A DNA stretch of 64,000 nt from Breznakibacter xylanolyticus (GCF_003254275.1 NZ_QKZK01000004.1:1-64000), one strand, 5' to 3'; positions 26,976-36,816 are shown, counted from the stretch's first letter. Program-made: numbers and translations. Notes: generated by a model from the sequence alone, not told the origin.

Positions 26976-29600
26976 TTACGAGAGGCGTTCGATGCCCTCC
27001 TTCAGAGCCTTGATTTTGGCTTCGGCATCGGCCTGTTTCTGTTGCTCTTTTGCCAACACATCTTTGGGCGCGCCGGCCACAAAGCGTTCGTTGCTCAGTT
27101 TCTTCATCACCGAAACGAGGAAACCCTCCTGGTAAGCCAGTTCCTCGCGCATGCGCTTGAGTTCGGCTTCCACATCGATGAGACCCTCCATGGGGATGAA
27201 GAACTCGTTGGTCTTGACCAGGAACGACATGGCATCGGCCGGTTTGTCGGTCACCATGTCGATGGTGCTGAGGTTGTTCAGCTTAAGAAGGATGGCGTTG
27301 TAGTAGGCATCAAAAGCATCGCCATTAGCCAACACCTGCAGTTTGAGGGCATCTTTTTGAGGGATGTTTTTCTCGAGACGGATGGTGCGGATGGCGCCGG
27401 TCACCTCTTTGAATTGCTCAAAGCGGTCGAGCAGTGCCTTGTCGTAGCTGCCGCCCGCTGGCCACTGCGCCACCATCACCGACTGACCATCGGCACGATG
27501 CCCCATTTGCTGCCACAAATCTTCGCTGATGAAAGGCATAAAGGGATGCAACAGTTTGAGCAGTTGCTCAAAATAGTTCATGGTCGCCTCATAGGTTTTG
27601 GCATCGATGGGTTGCTGATAACCAGGCTTGATCATCTCGAGGTACCAGCTCGAAAACTCTTGCCAAAACACGGTGTAGATGGTCATAAGGGCATCGGAGA
27701 TGCGGTATTTGTCGAAGTGATCGTTCATCACCTCAATGGTTTCGTTGAGTTTGTGACCAAACCATTCAACGGCCAGGGCAGCACTTTGGGGCTGGGCAAT
27801 GGAAGTTTCGATGGTTTGATTGTTGACCAGACGGAAAGCGTTCCAGATTTTGTTGGCGAAGTTGCGCCCCTGTTCGGGCAAACTCTCGTCGAAACGGAGG
27901 TCGCCGCCGGCAGGAGAGCAGAGCAACATGCCCACGCGCACGCCATCGGCACCAAACTTCTCAATCAGGTCGAGGGGGTCGGGGCTGTTGCCGAGCGATT
28001 TGCTCATCTTGCGGCCAATTTTGTCGCGCACCATGCCGGTGAAGTACACGTTTTTGAAGGGATATTTGCCTTTAAAGGCATATCCGGCCATGATCATGCG
28101 GGCTACCCAGAAGAAGATGATGTCGTGACCCGTCACCAGGTCGTTGGTGGGGTAGTAGTAGTCGATTTCTTTTTGATCGTCGCCAAAGCCGTCGAACACG
28201 GTGATGGGCCACAGCCACGACGAGGCCCAGGTGTCGAGCACGTCTTCGTCCTGACGGAGGTCGGCCAAGGTGAGGGCGTTGTTGCCGGTTTTGGCTTTGG
28301 CAGCCGCCAGGGCTTCGGCCTCGGTTTCGGCCACCACAAAGCCGCCATCAGCCAGGTAGTAAACGGGGATGCGATGCCCCCACCACAGCTGACGGGAGAT
28401 GCACCAATCCTTGACGTTTTCCATCCAGTGGCGGTACAGGTTTTTGAATTTTTTGGGATGGAACTCAATGTCGTCGTTCATCACCGCGTCGAGGGCCGGT
28501 TTGGCCAGTTCGCTCATTTTGAGGAACCACTGGGTGCTGAGTTTGGGTTCGATCACGGCATCGGTGCGTTCCGAAAAGCCCACCTTGTTGGTGTAGTCTT
28601 CGGTTTTGAGCAGGTTGCCGGCCTTGTCGAGGTCTTTGGCAATTTGGGTGCGCACATCAAAACGATCCATGCCCACATACATGCCGGCTTTGTCGCTCAA
28701 AGTACCGTCATCGTTGAGGATGTCGATGCTTTCGAGGTTGAAGCGCATGCCAATTTCGTAGTCGTTGATGTCGTGTGCCGGGGTGATTTTGAGGCAGCCG
28801 GTTCCAAACTCCATGTCCACGTAATCGTCGGCCAGCACGGGGATGGAGCGGTTGATGAGAGGCACCAGCACGCGTTTGCCAACGAGGTGTTTAAAGCGGT
28901 CGTCGTTGGGGTTGACACACACGGCCGTATCGCCCAAAATGGTTTCGGGACGGGTGGTGGCCACGGTCACAAACTCCGAGGTGCCTTCGATTTGATATTT
29001 GAGGTAGTAAAGTTTCGACTGAACTTCTTTGTAGATGACCTCCTCGTCGCTGAGGGCGGTTTTGGCTTTGGGATCCCAGTTGACCATGCGGATGCCGCGG
29101 TAAACGAGCCCTTTGTTGTAAAGGTCGACAAACACTTTGATGACGCCCCGGCTGCGCACTTCGTCCATGGTGAAGGAGGTGCGATCCCAGTCGCACGAGG
29201 CGCCCAGTTTTTTGAGCTGCTCGAGGATGATGCCACCGTGCTTATCGGTCCAATCCCAGGCGTGCCCCAAAAAGGCGTCGCGGGTGAGACTGGTTTTTTC
29301 GATGCCCTGATCGCGCAGCTTGTTCACCACCTTGGCTTCGGTGGCAATGGAAGCATGGTCGGTACCCGGCACCCAACAGGCATTTTTGCCCAACATGCGC
29401 GCACGACGAATCAAGATGTCCTGAATGGTGTTGTTGAGCATGTGACCCATGTGCAGCACCCCGGTGACGTTGGGCGGCGGAATCACAATGGTGTAGGGTT
29501 CACGATGGTCGGGGGTGGAGCGGAAAAATCCTTTCTCCATCCAATACTGATACCATTTTTGTTCCGATGCCGAGGGGTTGTACTTGCCTGCTGGTTCCAT
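26976..29600 (-). CDS. valS: Valine--tRNA ligase
   Basis: A class I aminoacyl-tRNA synthetase of 874 residues that charges tRNA-Val and edits misactivated threonine. The HIGH motif is GVLHMGHM near residue 45 in [17 protein letters not shown]; the KMSKS motif is in [14 protein letters not shown]. The C-terminus (about 800-874) is the charged coiled coil usual in ValRS ([18 protein letters not shown]). The start at 29600 ([14 protein letters not shown]) is supported by homology; an open frame continues 61 codons upstream without conserved sequence. A promoter-like -7 box (TATTTTTG, minus strand 29654-29647) lies upstream. It is convergent with leuB. Confidence 0.97.
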   Translation of the reverse strand: MEPAGKYNPSASEQKWYQYWMEKGFFRSTPDHREPYTIVIPPPNVTGVLHMGHMLNNTIQDILIRRARMLGKNACWVPGTDHASIATEAKVVNKLRDQGIEKTSLTRDAFLGHAWDWTDKHGGIILEQLKKLGASCDWDRTSFTMDEVRSRGVIKVFVDLYNKGLVYRGIRMVNWDPKAKTALSDEEVIYKEVQSKLYYLKYQIEGTSEFVTVATTRPETILGDTAVCVNPNDDRFKHLVGKRVLVPLINRSIPVLADDYVDMEFGTGCLKITPAHDINDYEIGMRFNLESIDILNDDGTLSDKAGMYVGMDRFDVRTQIAKDLDKAGNLLKTEDYTNKVGFSERTDAVIEPKLSTQWFLKMSELAKPALDAVMNDDIEFHPKKFKNLYRHWMENVKDWCISRQLWWGHRIPVYYLADGGFVVAETEAEALAAAKAKTGNNALTLADLRQDEDVLDTWASSWLWPITVFDGFGDDQKEIDYYYPTNDLVTGHDIIFFWVARMIMAGYAFKGKYPFKNVYFTGMVRDKIGRKMSKSLGNSPDPLDLIEKFGADGVRVGMLLCSPAGGDLRFDESLPEQGRNFANKIWNAFRLVNNQTIETSIAQPQSAALAVEWFGHKLNETIEVMNDHFDKYRISDALMTIYTVFWQEFSSWYLEMIKPGYQQPIDAKTYEATMNYFEQLLKLLHPFMPFISEDLWQQMGHRADGQSVMVAQWPAGGSYDKALLDRFEQFKEVTGAIRTIRLEKNIPQKDALKLQVLANGDAFDAYYNAILLKLNNLSTIDMVTDKPADAMSFLVKTNEFFIPMEGLIDVEAELKRMREELAYQEGFLVSVMKKLSNERFVAGAPKDVLAKEQQKQADAEAKIKALKEGIERLS

Positions 29601-29722
29601 GTTTGATCGTTTATTTAGCTTCGCTTCAATGAATTTATTGAAGGGGCAAAAATATAAAAAAGATGCGTGTGGGCGTGCAGGATTGTCAATTAAGGTGGGG
29701 GTTGTGCAACGGGATAATTCGT

Positions 29723-29746
29723 AGGCACAGGGCATGTCCTGTGCCT
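29723..29746. repeat. Inverted repeat AGGCACAGG-N6-CCTGTGCCT
   Basis: A short near-perfect palindromic element upstream of valS with no T run. It resembles the GC-rich intergenic palindromes scattered in many bacterial genomes. No second copy was noticed in the window. Confidence 0.5.
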
Positions 29747-29763
29747 GCCAAAATAAAACGTCA

Positions 29764-29800
29764 CAAAAAAGGCGTCGGAGCATGTTCCGACGCTTTTTTT
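29764..29800. terminator. Bidirectional terminator hairpin
   Basis: GCGTCGGA and TCCGACGC enclose a short loop, with A6 on the left and T9 on the right. Read leftward it would terminate the pseudogene at 29910-30078; nothing reads rightward into it. Confidence 0.75.
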
Positions 29801-29909
29801 TTATTTGACAAATGTCTGTTAATTAACCAACGCCTTGAACGTTTGACTCCAAGGGAGTCGTGGAATGAACATCACACAATGTAGATGCGAGAAAGTGGAA
29901 GTTAAGGAA

Positions 29910-30078
29910 TTATGATTTCTCATTCTTCAACACATAAGTAAAAGCCATCACCAACAGAATGGCCACCCAAATGAAGGTTTCACGGGTGGCCTCACCTCAT
30001 CGGGCAGCAATACGGGAGGCTGCGCCATGACCACCGGCAAGAGGGCATCGTTCTGAGCATTGAAGTGTTGTATGTCGT
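29910..30078 (-). pseudogene. C-terminal fragment of a second DUF3999 gene
   Basis: Read on the minus strand, PDYDIQHFN, NDALLPVVMAQPP and PPVKPSF match the last 65 or so residues of the intact DUF3999 gene at 43908-45122. Compared with that gene, 22 bp are missing exactly between two TTCATTT repeats (one copy left), which shifts the frame into a stop after PFCW. Past the shift the remaining DNA still matches the parent's final membrane helix (with 12 bp missing) and stop codon at 29910. The 5' part is absent and the fragment abuts the rpoN promoter. It is a clear gene relic, not functional. Confidence 0.85.
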
Positions 30079-30141
30079 AATCAGGAGAACGGGGTGCTTT
30101 CAAACCCATTTGTGCCCCTTGGCCTTTTGGTGAATTAAGCC

Positions 30142-30149
30142 TAATTTTG
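30142..30149 (+). promoter_or_regulatory. Putative -7 promoter box of rpoN
   Basis: TAATTTTG at 30142-30149 fits TAnnTTTG. The -33 position is only TTGG-like. It implies a start of transcription near 30156 and supports rpoN translation from 30185 rather than from the GTG at 30149. Confidence 0.45.
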
Positions 30150-30184
30150 TGACATCGCACCTGATTCAACCAAAACTACCGGGT

Positions 30185-31636
30185 ATGTTAAAACAAAGCC
30201 TTCAACAAAAATTACTTCAAAAGCTTTCGCCCCTGCAAATACAGGTGATTAAACTTTTGGAAATTCCGGCCATGCAGCTCGAACAGCGCATCAAGCAAGA
30301 GCTGGAAGAAAATCCTGTGTTGGAGCTCGAGCGTCCCGCCGATGACCCCGACAGCGATGAACCGGCCGATCGTAACGAACCCGACCAGGATAAGAACGAA
30401 ACCACCATTGACGATTATCTGCAAAACGATGACATCCCCGCCTATCGCCTTCAGGAGCGCAACTACTCAAAAGACGATAAGCACGAGGACATCCCCTTTT
30501 CGGTGGGCTCGTCGTTTCACGAAAACCTGATTTCGCAGCTCGGCCTGCAAATTCTTACCGAAAAGCAGCAGGTCATTGCCGAATACATCATCGGCAACAT
30601 CGACGAAGACGGCTATTTGCGCCGCCAAATCGAGGAGATTGTTGACGACATGGCTTTTGCTCAAAACATTGAGGTGACCGAAGAAGAGGCTTTTGAGGTG
30701 CTGCGTGTGGTGCAAAACTTCGACCCTCCCGGCGTGGCTGCCCGCGACCTGCAGGAGTGCCTGCTGTTGCAAATGGTGCGCAAGGACATGAGCGACCCCG
30801 TGATTGAAACGGCATACAACATTCTCAAGCATCATTTTGAGGAGTTCACCCGCAAGCATTACGATAAAATATTGAAACGCCTCCACCTCGAGGACGAGGA
30901 TTTGAAGGAGGCCATGGACGAAATTCTGCATCTCAACCCCAAGCCGGGCAGCTCGTACAGCAACCCGCTCACCAAAACCGTGGCGCACATCATCCCCGAC
31001 TTTATCCTCGACATGGATGGCGATGAGTTTAACCTGGAGCTCAATCAGCGCAACATTCCCGAGTTGCGCATCAGCGCCACTTACGCCGAGATGTTACAGG
31101 AATACAGCAGCAACAAAAAGAACCAAAGCAAGGATCAAAAAGAGGCCGTGATGTTTGTGAAGCAAAAGCTCGACTCGGCCAAATGGTTTATCGATGCCAT
31201 CAGGCAACGTCAAAACACCCTGTTGCTGGTGATGAATGCCATCCTCAAATATCAAAACGAGTACTTCAAGGAGGGCGACGAGATGCGTCTTCGCCCCATG
31301 ATTCTCAAGGACATTGCCGAAATGACGGGGCTCGACATTTCGACCATTTCGCGCGTGTCGAACAGCAAGTACATCCAGACGCATTTTGGCATTTTCCCGC
31401 TCAAGTATTTCTTTTCGGAGGGGATGCAAACCGATTCGGGCGAAGAGGTGAGCACCCGCGAAATCAAGAAAATTTTGGAGGAGTGCATTGCCGGGGAAAA
31501 CAAACGCAAGCCCCTCACCGACGATCAGCTGGCCGATATCCTTAAGGAAAAATCGTACAACATTGCCCGACGCACGGTGGCCAAGTATCGCGAGCAGCTC
31601 AACATTCCCGTGGCTCGCCTGCGCAAAGAATTGTAA
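30185..31636 (+). CDS. rpoN: RNA polymerase sigma-54 factor
   Basis: The alternative sigma factor that directs RNA polymerase to -24/-12 promoters activated by enhancer-binding ATPases. The 483-residue protein has the glutamine-rich activator-interacting region I (SLQQKLLQKLSPLQIQVIKLLEIP), an acidic region II (about 48-95), the core-binding domain, a helix-turn-helix (LKDIAEMTGLDISTISRVSNSKY) and the RpoN box ARRTVAKYRE near the C-terminus. The start MLKQSLQQ at 30185 is typical of Bacteroidota; a GTG at 30149 would add 12 residues overlapping the promoter box. The membrane protein gene follows 19 bp later. Confidence 0.96.
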   Translation: MLKQSLQQKLLQKLSPLQIQVIKLLEIPAMQLEQRIKQELEENPVLELERPADDPDSDEPADRNEPDQDKNETTIDDYLQNDDIPAYRLQERNYSKDDKHEDIPFSVGSSFHENLISQLGLQILTEKQQVIAEYIIGNIDEDGYLRRQIEEIVDDMAFAQNIEVTEEEAFEVLRVVQNFDPPGVAARDLQECLLLQMVRKDMSDPVIETAYNILKHHFEEFTRKHYDKILKRLHLEDEDLKEAMDEILHLNPKPGSSYSNPLTKTVAHIIPDFILDMDGDEFNLELNQRNIPELRISATYAEMLQEYSSNKKNQSKDQKEAVMFVKQKLDSAKWFIDAIRQRQNTLLLVMNAILKYQNEYFKEGDEMRLRPMILKDIAEMTGLDISTISRVSNSKYIQTHFGIFPLKYFFSEGMQTDSGEEVSTREIKKILEECIAGENKRKPLTDDQLADILKEKSYNIARRTVAKYREQLNIPVARLRKEL

Positions 31637-31655
31637 TCAGCTAAATCACCATCCT

Positions 31656-32273
31656 TTGAAATCAGATATCCGTAAGTATTTGGCCGTGGGAGCCTCGGTT
31701 GTGTTTCATCCCATGCTGATGCCGTTGTTAGGCATTTTCATGATTTTTCAGTCGGGCACACATCTGGCCTTTTTGCCTTTCGAGTACCGCCGCATGGTTT
31801 ATCTGGTGGTGTTTGCATCGGGATGTTTGTTACCCCTGAGCACCTTGCCTTTGCTGTTGCAGTTTAAGCTCATCAAGAGTTTTAAAATGGAGACCGCCCG
31901 CGAGCGGGTGATTCCCGTATTGCTGACGGGCGTGTTTTATTACCTGGGTTTTGTGGTGCTCAAACGGCTGCATCTGCCCGTGTTTATGCTCAAGTTCATC
32001 ATTGGTTCCATGGTGGCCTTGATGGTGACATTGGTGGTGAGCCATTGGTGGAAAATTAGCCTTCACCTCACCGGCATTGGGGGTGTTACGGGCATGATGG
32101 TGGCCTTGTCGTTTCGCCTGGGGCTGGGAATCCACCCTTTCTTTCTGTTGCTCATTGTGGCCAGCGCATTGGTGGCAATGGCTCGTCTTTACCTCAACGC
32201 TCACACCCCGGCTCAAACGCTGGCGGGATTCGTAACGGGATTTTTGGCGGTGGGGGTGGTGTCGCTATTCTAA
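31656..32273 (+). CDS. PAP2-like integral membrane protein without catalytic motifs
   Basis: A 205-residue protein of six or so hydrophobic segments. The start is TTG at 31656, 19 bp after rpoN; the open frame extends upstream into rpoN but that part is not plausible. The end, RLYLNAHTPAQTLAGFVTG, resembles the third motif region of PAP2 phosphatases (R...H...G), but the K-x6-RP and PSGH motifs are not present, so it should not be an active phosphatase of that type. Similar proteins occur behind rpoN in Bacteroidota. Its 3' end overlaps the convergent patatin gene by 9 bp. Confidence 0.7.
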   Translation: MKSDIRKYLAVGASVVFHPMLMPLLGIFMIFQSGTHLAFLPFEYRRMVYLVVFASGCLLPLSTLPLLLQFKLIKSFKMETARERVIPVLLTGVFYYLGFVVLKRLHLPVFMLKFIIGSMVALMVTLVVSHWWKISLHLTGIGGVTGMMVALSFRLGLGIHPFFLLLIVASALVAMARLYLNAHTPAQTLAGFVTGFLAVGVVSLF

Positions 32274-33161
32274 TTCTAGAATGTCGATTGTTTTGTGTTC
32301 GGTCGAATGAAGCCATTTCTGCAATGATGAGAGAGTATGTTTCATTTGAATGATGGCTTCGTGATGTGCTTTATGAAGGTTTTCGGGGTTATTCTCTAAC
32401 CTCGACACCGGAATGGGGTTTTCGGGACGAATAACAAATATTTTTCCTTCTCGCTCCAGTTGGTCAATTAAATCGAGTGATTGATTGTATTGATGTACCC
32501 GGTTGAGCATCATTTCAACCAGTTTAGGGTATTTATGGTACATAAACCGAAGCACAAAAGCCAGTTTCATAGATTTCTTCCGATATCCTTTTTCTCTCGT
32601 CAAAATAACCACCGCCCTTTGGTTGCCGTCTTCGAGTGCGTGACGGATGGGAATGGAGTCGGTCAGTCCGCCATCCATGTAAAGATATTTGTTGATTTGG
32701 CAGGGTTTCGAAATAATGGGAAGCGATGACGTGGCTGTGAGTAACTCTTTAATTATTTGAGGCGATTGAAGGGAAATTTCTATGTACTCGGGCTGCCCCG
32801 TGATAATGTTCGACACAACGACTTTCATGCGTGACTGTTGATTGTTCATCATGCCATAATCCAGCGGAACCAGTTGCGTGGGGATGGTGTGAAAAATGAA
32901 ATCCCAATTAAAGTAACTTCCGTGTTTCACCAAATGTGTCAGGCTGCAATAGCGTTTGTCTCGAATGTATTTATTTTGTTCGAGTGACCGTCCGGCTTGT
33001 TTAGTTACATAAGAAATTCCACAGGCGGCACCTGCCGAAACGGCAATGATATAATTAAAGAAGATGTTTTCATGAATTAAAACATCTAAGATGCCTGCTG
33101 TAAACATGCCTCTAAAGCCACCACCCTCTAGCACAAGGGCGATGCTGTTGGTTTGTATCAT
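32265..33161 (-). CDS. Patatin-like phospholipase family protein
   Basis: A 298-residue cytoplasmic patatin-family acyl hydrolase (similar to bacterial YjjU/RssA relatives). It has the oxyanion loop GGGFRG (13-18), the nucleophile elbow A-V-S42-A-G where the first Gly of G-x-S-x-G is Ala, and the catalytic Asp in YMDGGLTDS. These keep the Ser-Asp dyad, so activity is possible. The probable role is phospholipid or lysophospholipid hydrolysis. It is convergent with the membrane protein gene (9-bp overlap) and is followed upstream by a terminator that separates it from purE. Confidence 0.88.
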   Translation of the reverse strand: MIQTNSIALVLEGGGFRGMFTAGILDVLIHENIFFNYIIAVSAGAACGISYVTKQAGRSLEQNKYIRDKRYCSLTHLVKHGSYFNWDFIFHTIPTQLVPLDYGMMNNQQSRMKVVVSNIITGQPEYIEISLQSPQIIKELLTATSSLPIISKPCQINKYLYMDGGLTDSIPIRHALEDGNQRAVVILTREKGYRKKSMKLAFVLRFMYHKYPKLVEMMLNRVHQYNQSLDLIDQLEREGKIFVIRPENPIPVSRLENNPENLHKAHHEAIIQMKHTLSSLQKWLHSTEHKTIDILELE

Positions 33162-33249
33162 TTCAAAGGATTTTGGTTGATGGTTTGTTTCTCAGATTTT
33201 AAAATTAATAATTTGTATCATTCATAAAACAGGGAATGTGATATTTAAT

Positions 33250-33286
33250 AAAAAAGGGAGGTGCGTGATGTGCACCTCCCTTTTTT
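33250..33286 (-). terminator. Bidirectional-looking terminator downstream of purE
   Basis: GGGAGGTGC (33256-33264) pairs with GCACCTCCC (33272-33280), flanked by A and T runs. It lies 19 bp past the purE stop on the minus strand. Confidence 0.85.
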
Positions 33287-33304
33287 AAGGAATGTTATCG
33301 AAAA

Positions 33305-33814
33305 TCAATTTGTTTTGAACTCGTAGCTGATGGCTTTGAGTTCGTCGTTGGCTTTCACAATTTTTTCCTTAAGACCTTCTTTGAAGGCATCCAGACGAGT
33401 AGCCAAATCTTTGTCGGCCAGCGAAAGCATTTGCACAGCCAGGATGCCGGCGTTTTGGGCGCCATCAATGCCTACGGTGGCCACGGGGATGCCGGGAGGC
33501 ATTTGCACAATGGCCAGCAGGGCATCCAGGCCGTCGAGCGAGGCTTTGATGGGCACCCCAATGACGGGGAGCTTGGTCATCGAGGCGATCACACCCGGTA
33601 AATGGGCAGCCATGCCGGCGGCGGCAATGATCACTTTGATGCCGCGTGCTTCGGCGCCTTTGGCAAACGATTCAACGGCTTCGGGGGTTCGGTGCGCTGA
33701 CAGGGCGTTAATCTCAAACGGTACCTTCAGGTCGTTGAGCAATTGAGCAGCTTTTTCCATCACCTTGAGGTCGGAAGTGCTGCCCATGATGATACTCACT
33801 TGGGGTTGCATCAT
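33305..33814 (-). CDS. purE: N5-carboxyaminoimidazole ribonucleotide mutase
   Basis: PurE moves the carboxylate of N5-CAIR to C4 in purine synthesis. The 169 residues include IMGSTSDLKVMEKA, SAHRTPEAVESFAKGAEARG, AAAGMAAHLPGVIASMT, IGVPIKASLDGLDALLAIVQMPPGIPVATV-type sequence and the C-terminal helix. The active-site Ser, Asp and His (SAHRTP) are present as in class I mutases. A -7-like box (TATTTTTG on the minus strand, 33847-33840) lies upstream. It is a single-gene unit; purK is not in the window. Confidence 0.95.
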   Translation of the reverse strand: MMQPQVSIIMGSTSDLKVMEKAAQLLNDLKVPFEINALSAHRTPEAVESFAKGAEARGIKVIIAAAGMAAHLPGVIASMTKLPVIGVPIKASLDGLDALLAIVQMPPGIPVATVGIDGAQNAGILAVQMLSLADKDLATRLDAFKEGLKEKIVKANDELKAISYEFKTN

Positions 33815-33908
33815 AACGAGTTCATTAATTGGTTTGATGCAAAAATAAGGGCTCAGCCTTCCAAAAAAAAGAGTTACGCATCAATTATGCGAAAATATTT
33901 TTGCCCAC

Positions 33909-33946
33909 AAAAAAAAGGGCCATCGCTGGAAATCCAGCGACAGCCC
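33909..33946 (-). terminator. Terminator of the first TonB receptor gene
   Basis: GGGCTGTCGCTGGA and TCCAGCGATGGCCC on the minus strand form a stem with loop TT and are followed by T8. It is 24 bp beyond the receptor stop. Confidence 0.85.
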
Positions 33947-33968
33947 TCTTCAGAATACACACTTATAT

Positions 33969-36272
33969 TTAAAAGTTCAGTTGCACACCGGCAAAAAACT
34001 TGGTCCCGATTTGATCGGCAAATGCGAACTCATTGCTGTCGTCGTTCAGCAGGTTGCGTACGTTCACAAACACTTTGTTTTCCTTGGCAAAGTTGTACGA
34101 TACCTTGGCATTTACCAGCGTTTTGGCCGGAATCTCGGTATCCATAAAGGTCATTGCAAAGGTCTGTTTGCCGTAATAGTAAAAGCTGGTGTTGATGTTC
34201 CACTTTTCTTTAAAGATGTAGTTGACGCTGCCACCACCATAATAGCTGGGGGTTGATTTGTGGGTTTGATCAACGAAATCGGCATCTTTTACTTCATTAT
34301 TAACAGGTTGATCGGGAGTTTGCAATTTACCTACCATTTCCTCTAATATTTCAGAAGCCTTTCTTGCATAAAAATGATCGAGTTCAGTTTTTTGGATATT
34401 ACCAAACACATTCATAGTTAAATTTTTATTAACGGCAATTTGGATATTACCTGAAAACCCTATTTGTGTTGTCGTCATGTCAAAATTGTCATAACCAATA
34501 ATACCTTCCATCATTGGTTTACCTGACTCTGATAATTTAATAGCTATGCTTTGGGGCATAAACCAACTGTAGTCTTTAGTTTTTGTTTGGAACACTTCAA
34601 AATCGGCCTGGATGTATTTGACAGGTTTCACGCGGTACCCAAATTCAATCATGTCCATCACAGGAAGTTTGAGGTTTTCATTACCAAGGTAAAGAATATT
34701 AAATGCACCGGGAATCCGTTGCCATGTAAAATCCGAGTAGGTATCGGTCATAAACGGACCGCGGTTGGCTCGTGAATACACCCCGCGCACCAGATGATTA
34801 TCGTTAATTTTGTATGAGGTGATAAATTGATAGGTCATGTGGGTGACATCGGGTTTGTTGTATTTATCCCAACGCACGGCACCAACGAGACGTAGTTTAT
34901 CAAAAGCAGTATAATCGGCACGCATAAAGGCGGCCACGGTGCTCAGTACGCACTTGCCGTTGAGATAGCCCTCTTTGATGGCGGTGTTGACGTATTTGCT
35001 GTCGTCGTACGAAGCCTGTTGATAGCTCACGCCCGGACGGAGGCTGAGGTTTTGAATCTTGTAATCGTACTCCAGGTTGGCATTAAACGATTGCAGGTCG
35101 ATGTGGAAACCTTTCACCATTTTTTCGTATTCCTGGTCACCAGCCATGTAGTTAACCTGAGCCTGCAAACCGCCTGCATTTGCTTTAAAATCGATGTATT
35201 GGGTTTGCGATTCACGAATACTGAAGGGAACCATGCGGTTTCCAAGCATGGAGGTGAGCACGGCTGATTTTTGTGCGCCGGCTGCCAGTTCAAAATTCAC
35301 CTTATCATTTACAGGATAGTAAAGTGCAACATTGCCACCAAATTTTTCGCCAGCACGACGTGGGTTGGGTTCAATGTCTGAGGCATTTTCTTTCAAATAC
35401 ATGCCATCTTTATCCTTGGTGATCTCCAAAAAATCCTGAGTGTGATAACGGGAATCGTAAAAAGTAAAAAAGTCGTTCTGAAAACGCCCGTTCCACTGGT
35501 AGTTCCCCGACACACGTGCCAACAATTTGTTGCCAATGCCAAAAGTGGAGGCAATGTTGGCAATGTTGGTGTTGTTGTTGCCCAGCGCGTTGTCAAAGCT
35601 AACCGCCACTGATTTAGAAGTGGCTTTTTTGGTGATGATGTTGATGGCACCCGACACAGCATTGGGGCCATAAAGGGCACTGGAAGGTCCGCGAATGATT
35701 TCGATGCGTTCCACATCGCTCACCTCAATGGGCAGTGTTTCCCAAAATGTTCCGCCAAAGGCGTAGCTGTACACGGGACGATTGTCGATCATCAGTAGGG
35801 TGAGCATGTTCTCGGAATAGGTGAGAATGTTGTTCGACGGAATGTTGTCGTACCCACGCACATGCACATCGTAGTTGCCCGGCGTTTTTTCGCGCACAAT
35901 CACGCCCGGCGCTAATCGCAGTGCCTCGGGGATGTTGGTTACACCCGACCGTTCAATCTGTTCTTTTGAAATAACGGTCGATGAAAGGGGCGATTCCATA
36001 GACTTTTCAGCCTTTTTTGAGGCGGCCACAATGTCTTTGTTGAGGAAGTACTCGAGCATTTCGTCGGCCGACATGCCAAACTTGTTGGCCACGGTAATGA
36101 GATCTTCCAGTGAGAGTTGCAACAAATCGTTGTAAGAGAGTTGTTGTATTTGTTCCGAAGTCATCTCCGAAACCGTTGAGGTGGCTTCTTGAGCATTTAC
36201 TGCCACAAGGCACGATGCTGAGAACGCCAATGCTGTCAGCCAACGACGGCTGAGGAAGGAGTTAATTGTCAT
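33969..36272 (-). CDS. TonB-dependent outer-membrane receptor (module copy 2)
   Basis: A 767-residue outer-membrane receptor. A signal peptide (about 1-27, ending VNAQ) precedes an extension of about 85 residues with SYNDLLQLSLEDLITVANKFGMSADE, then a plug domain (ISKEQIERSGVTNIPEALRLAPGV, VRGYDN, IEIIRGPSSALYGPNAVSGAINIITK) and a beta barrel ending FFAGVQLNF, whose final aromatic residue is the Omp sorting signal. The family imports siderophores, cobalamin or other large ligands with TonB energy. It lies 31 bp after a YfiR-like gene and is a close paralogue of 37015-39333. The ligand is unknown. The stretch coding residues about 560-665 is more AT-rich than the rest. Confidence 0.93.
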   Translation of the reverse strand: MTINSFLSRRWLTALAFSASCLVAVNAQEATSTVSEMTSEQIQQLSYNDLLQLSLEDLITVANKFGMSADEMLEYFLNKDIVAASKKAEKSMESPLSSTVISKEQIERSGVTNIPEALRLAPGVIVREKTPGNYDVHVRGYDNIPSNNILTYSENMLTLLMIDNRPVYSYAFGGTFWETLPIEVSDVERIEIIRGPSSALYGPNAVSGAINIITKKATSKSVAVSFDNALGNNNTNIANIASTFGIGNKLLARVSGNYQWNGRFQNDFFTFYDSRYHTQDFLEITKDKDGMYLKENASDIEPNPRRAGEKFGGNVALYYPVNDKVNFELAAGAQKSAVLTSMLGNRMVPFSIRESQTQYIDFKANAGGLQAQVNYMAGDQEYEKMVKGFHIDLQSFNANLEYDYKIQNLSLRPGVSYQQASYDDSKYVNTAIKEGYLNGKCVLSTVAAFMRADYTAFDKLRLVGAVRWDKYNKPDVTHMTYQFITSYKINDNHLVRGVYSRANRGPFMTDTYSDFTWQRIPGAFNILYLGNENLKLPVMDMIEFGYRVKPVKYIQADFEVFQTKTKDYSWFMPQSIAIKLSESGKPMMEGIIGYDNFDMTTTQIGFSGNIQIAVNKNLTMNVFGNIQKTELDHFYARKASEILEEMVGKLQTPDQPVNNEVKDADFVDQTHKSTPSYYGGGSVNYIFKEKWNINTSFYYYGKQTFAMTFMDTEIPAKTLVNAKVSYNFAKENKVFVNVRNLLNDDSNEFAFADQIGTKFFAGVQLNF

Positions 36273-36303
36273 ATTTTTTTACGGGTTACAATGGGTTATC
36301 ATT

Positions 36304-36816
36304 TTAATCAACCAAGATGCCGAGATTTGCCAGTGCTGAGCTGCTTTTTAATCCTTGTTTCTCAATGTTGCGGCGACTGATTTCGAATTTGAGTTTATCA
36401 CCATCCTGAATAAAACTGATGGCCGATCCTTTGGTAGCCAAATTTTTACCGTCGGTAATTACCAAGGTTTGCTTACCGCTCAGTTTGCCAAGCAAATTGG
36501 GCAATTGCGCAGTTTTGCTGGACGAGAGGAACACCAGATGGCAAAATTCCAGCTCGTCGGGCGAGGCGCTGTTGACCACTTTAATAGGCAGGTTGCCCAC
36601 TTTTTGGGTCAGTGCAATGGTTTGCAACTCGGCAGCCATTTGTGAATTGCCAATCACTCCAATTACAAATTGGTTATTCTTGAGTTGCGCAGGCCAGTCC
36701 ACATTTTTGGTAAAGTTGTAGATAAACAAGGCCTTAAACTTCTCTTTCTGTGCACTTGCTCCCACACTAATGGTCACAAGTACCATGACTAACATCATTA
36801 ATCTCTTCATAAACAC
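36304..36816 (-). CDS. YfiR-like periplasmic protein (DUF4154), module copy 2
   Basis: A 170-residue exported protein. The signal peptide is MFMKRLMMLVMVLVTISVGASAQ-like, and the mature part starts KEKFKALFIYNFTKNVDWP and contains FVIGVIGNSQMAAELQ, CHLVFLSSSKT and LGKLSGKQTLVITDG, the pattern of the YfiR/DUF4154 family. In Pseudomonas YfiR restrains the diguanylate cyclase YfiN in the periplasm; in Bacteroidota these proteins often precede a TonB-dependent receptor without such a partner. It is 31 bp upstream of the receptor on the same strand and duplicates the protein at 39360-39884. Confidence 0.88.
   Translation of the reverse strand: MFMKRLMMLVMVLVTISVGASAQKEKFKALFIYNFTKNVDWPAQLKNNQFVIGVIGNSQMAAELQTIALTQKVGNLPIKVVNSASPDELEFCHLVFLSSSKTAQLPNLLGKLSGKQTLVITDGKNLATKGSAISFIQDGDKLKFEISRRNIEKQGLKSSSALANLGILVD

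Noticed and set aside
27042-29606. An 854-codon open frame on the plus strand
   Set aside because: It is the antisense shadow of valS, kept open by GC-rich third positions. Its translation is Val/His/Phe-rich low-complexity text without any domain.
29601-29783. N-terminal extension of valS
   Set aside because: The extra 61 codons have no synthetase-like sequence and cover a promoter-like box; conserved sequence starts at 29600.
30149-30184. GTG start for rpoN
   Set aside because: The extra 12 residues are not found in the family as I know it and overlap the -7 promoter box. The ATG at 30185 matches the usual MLKQ start.
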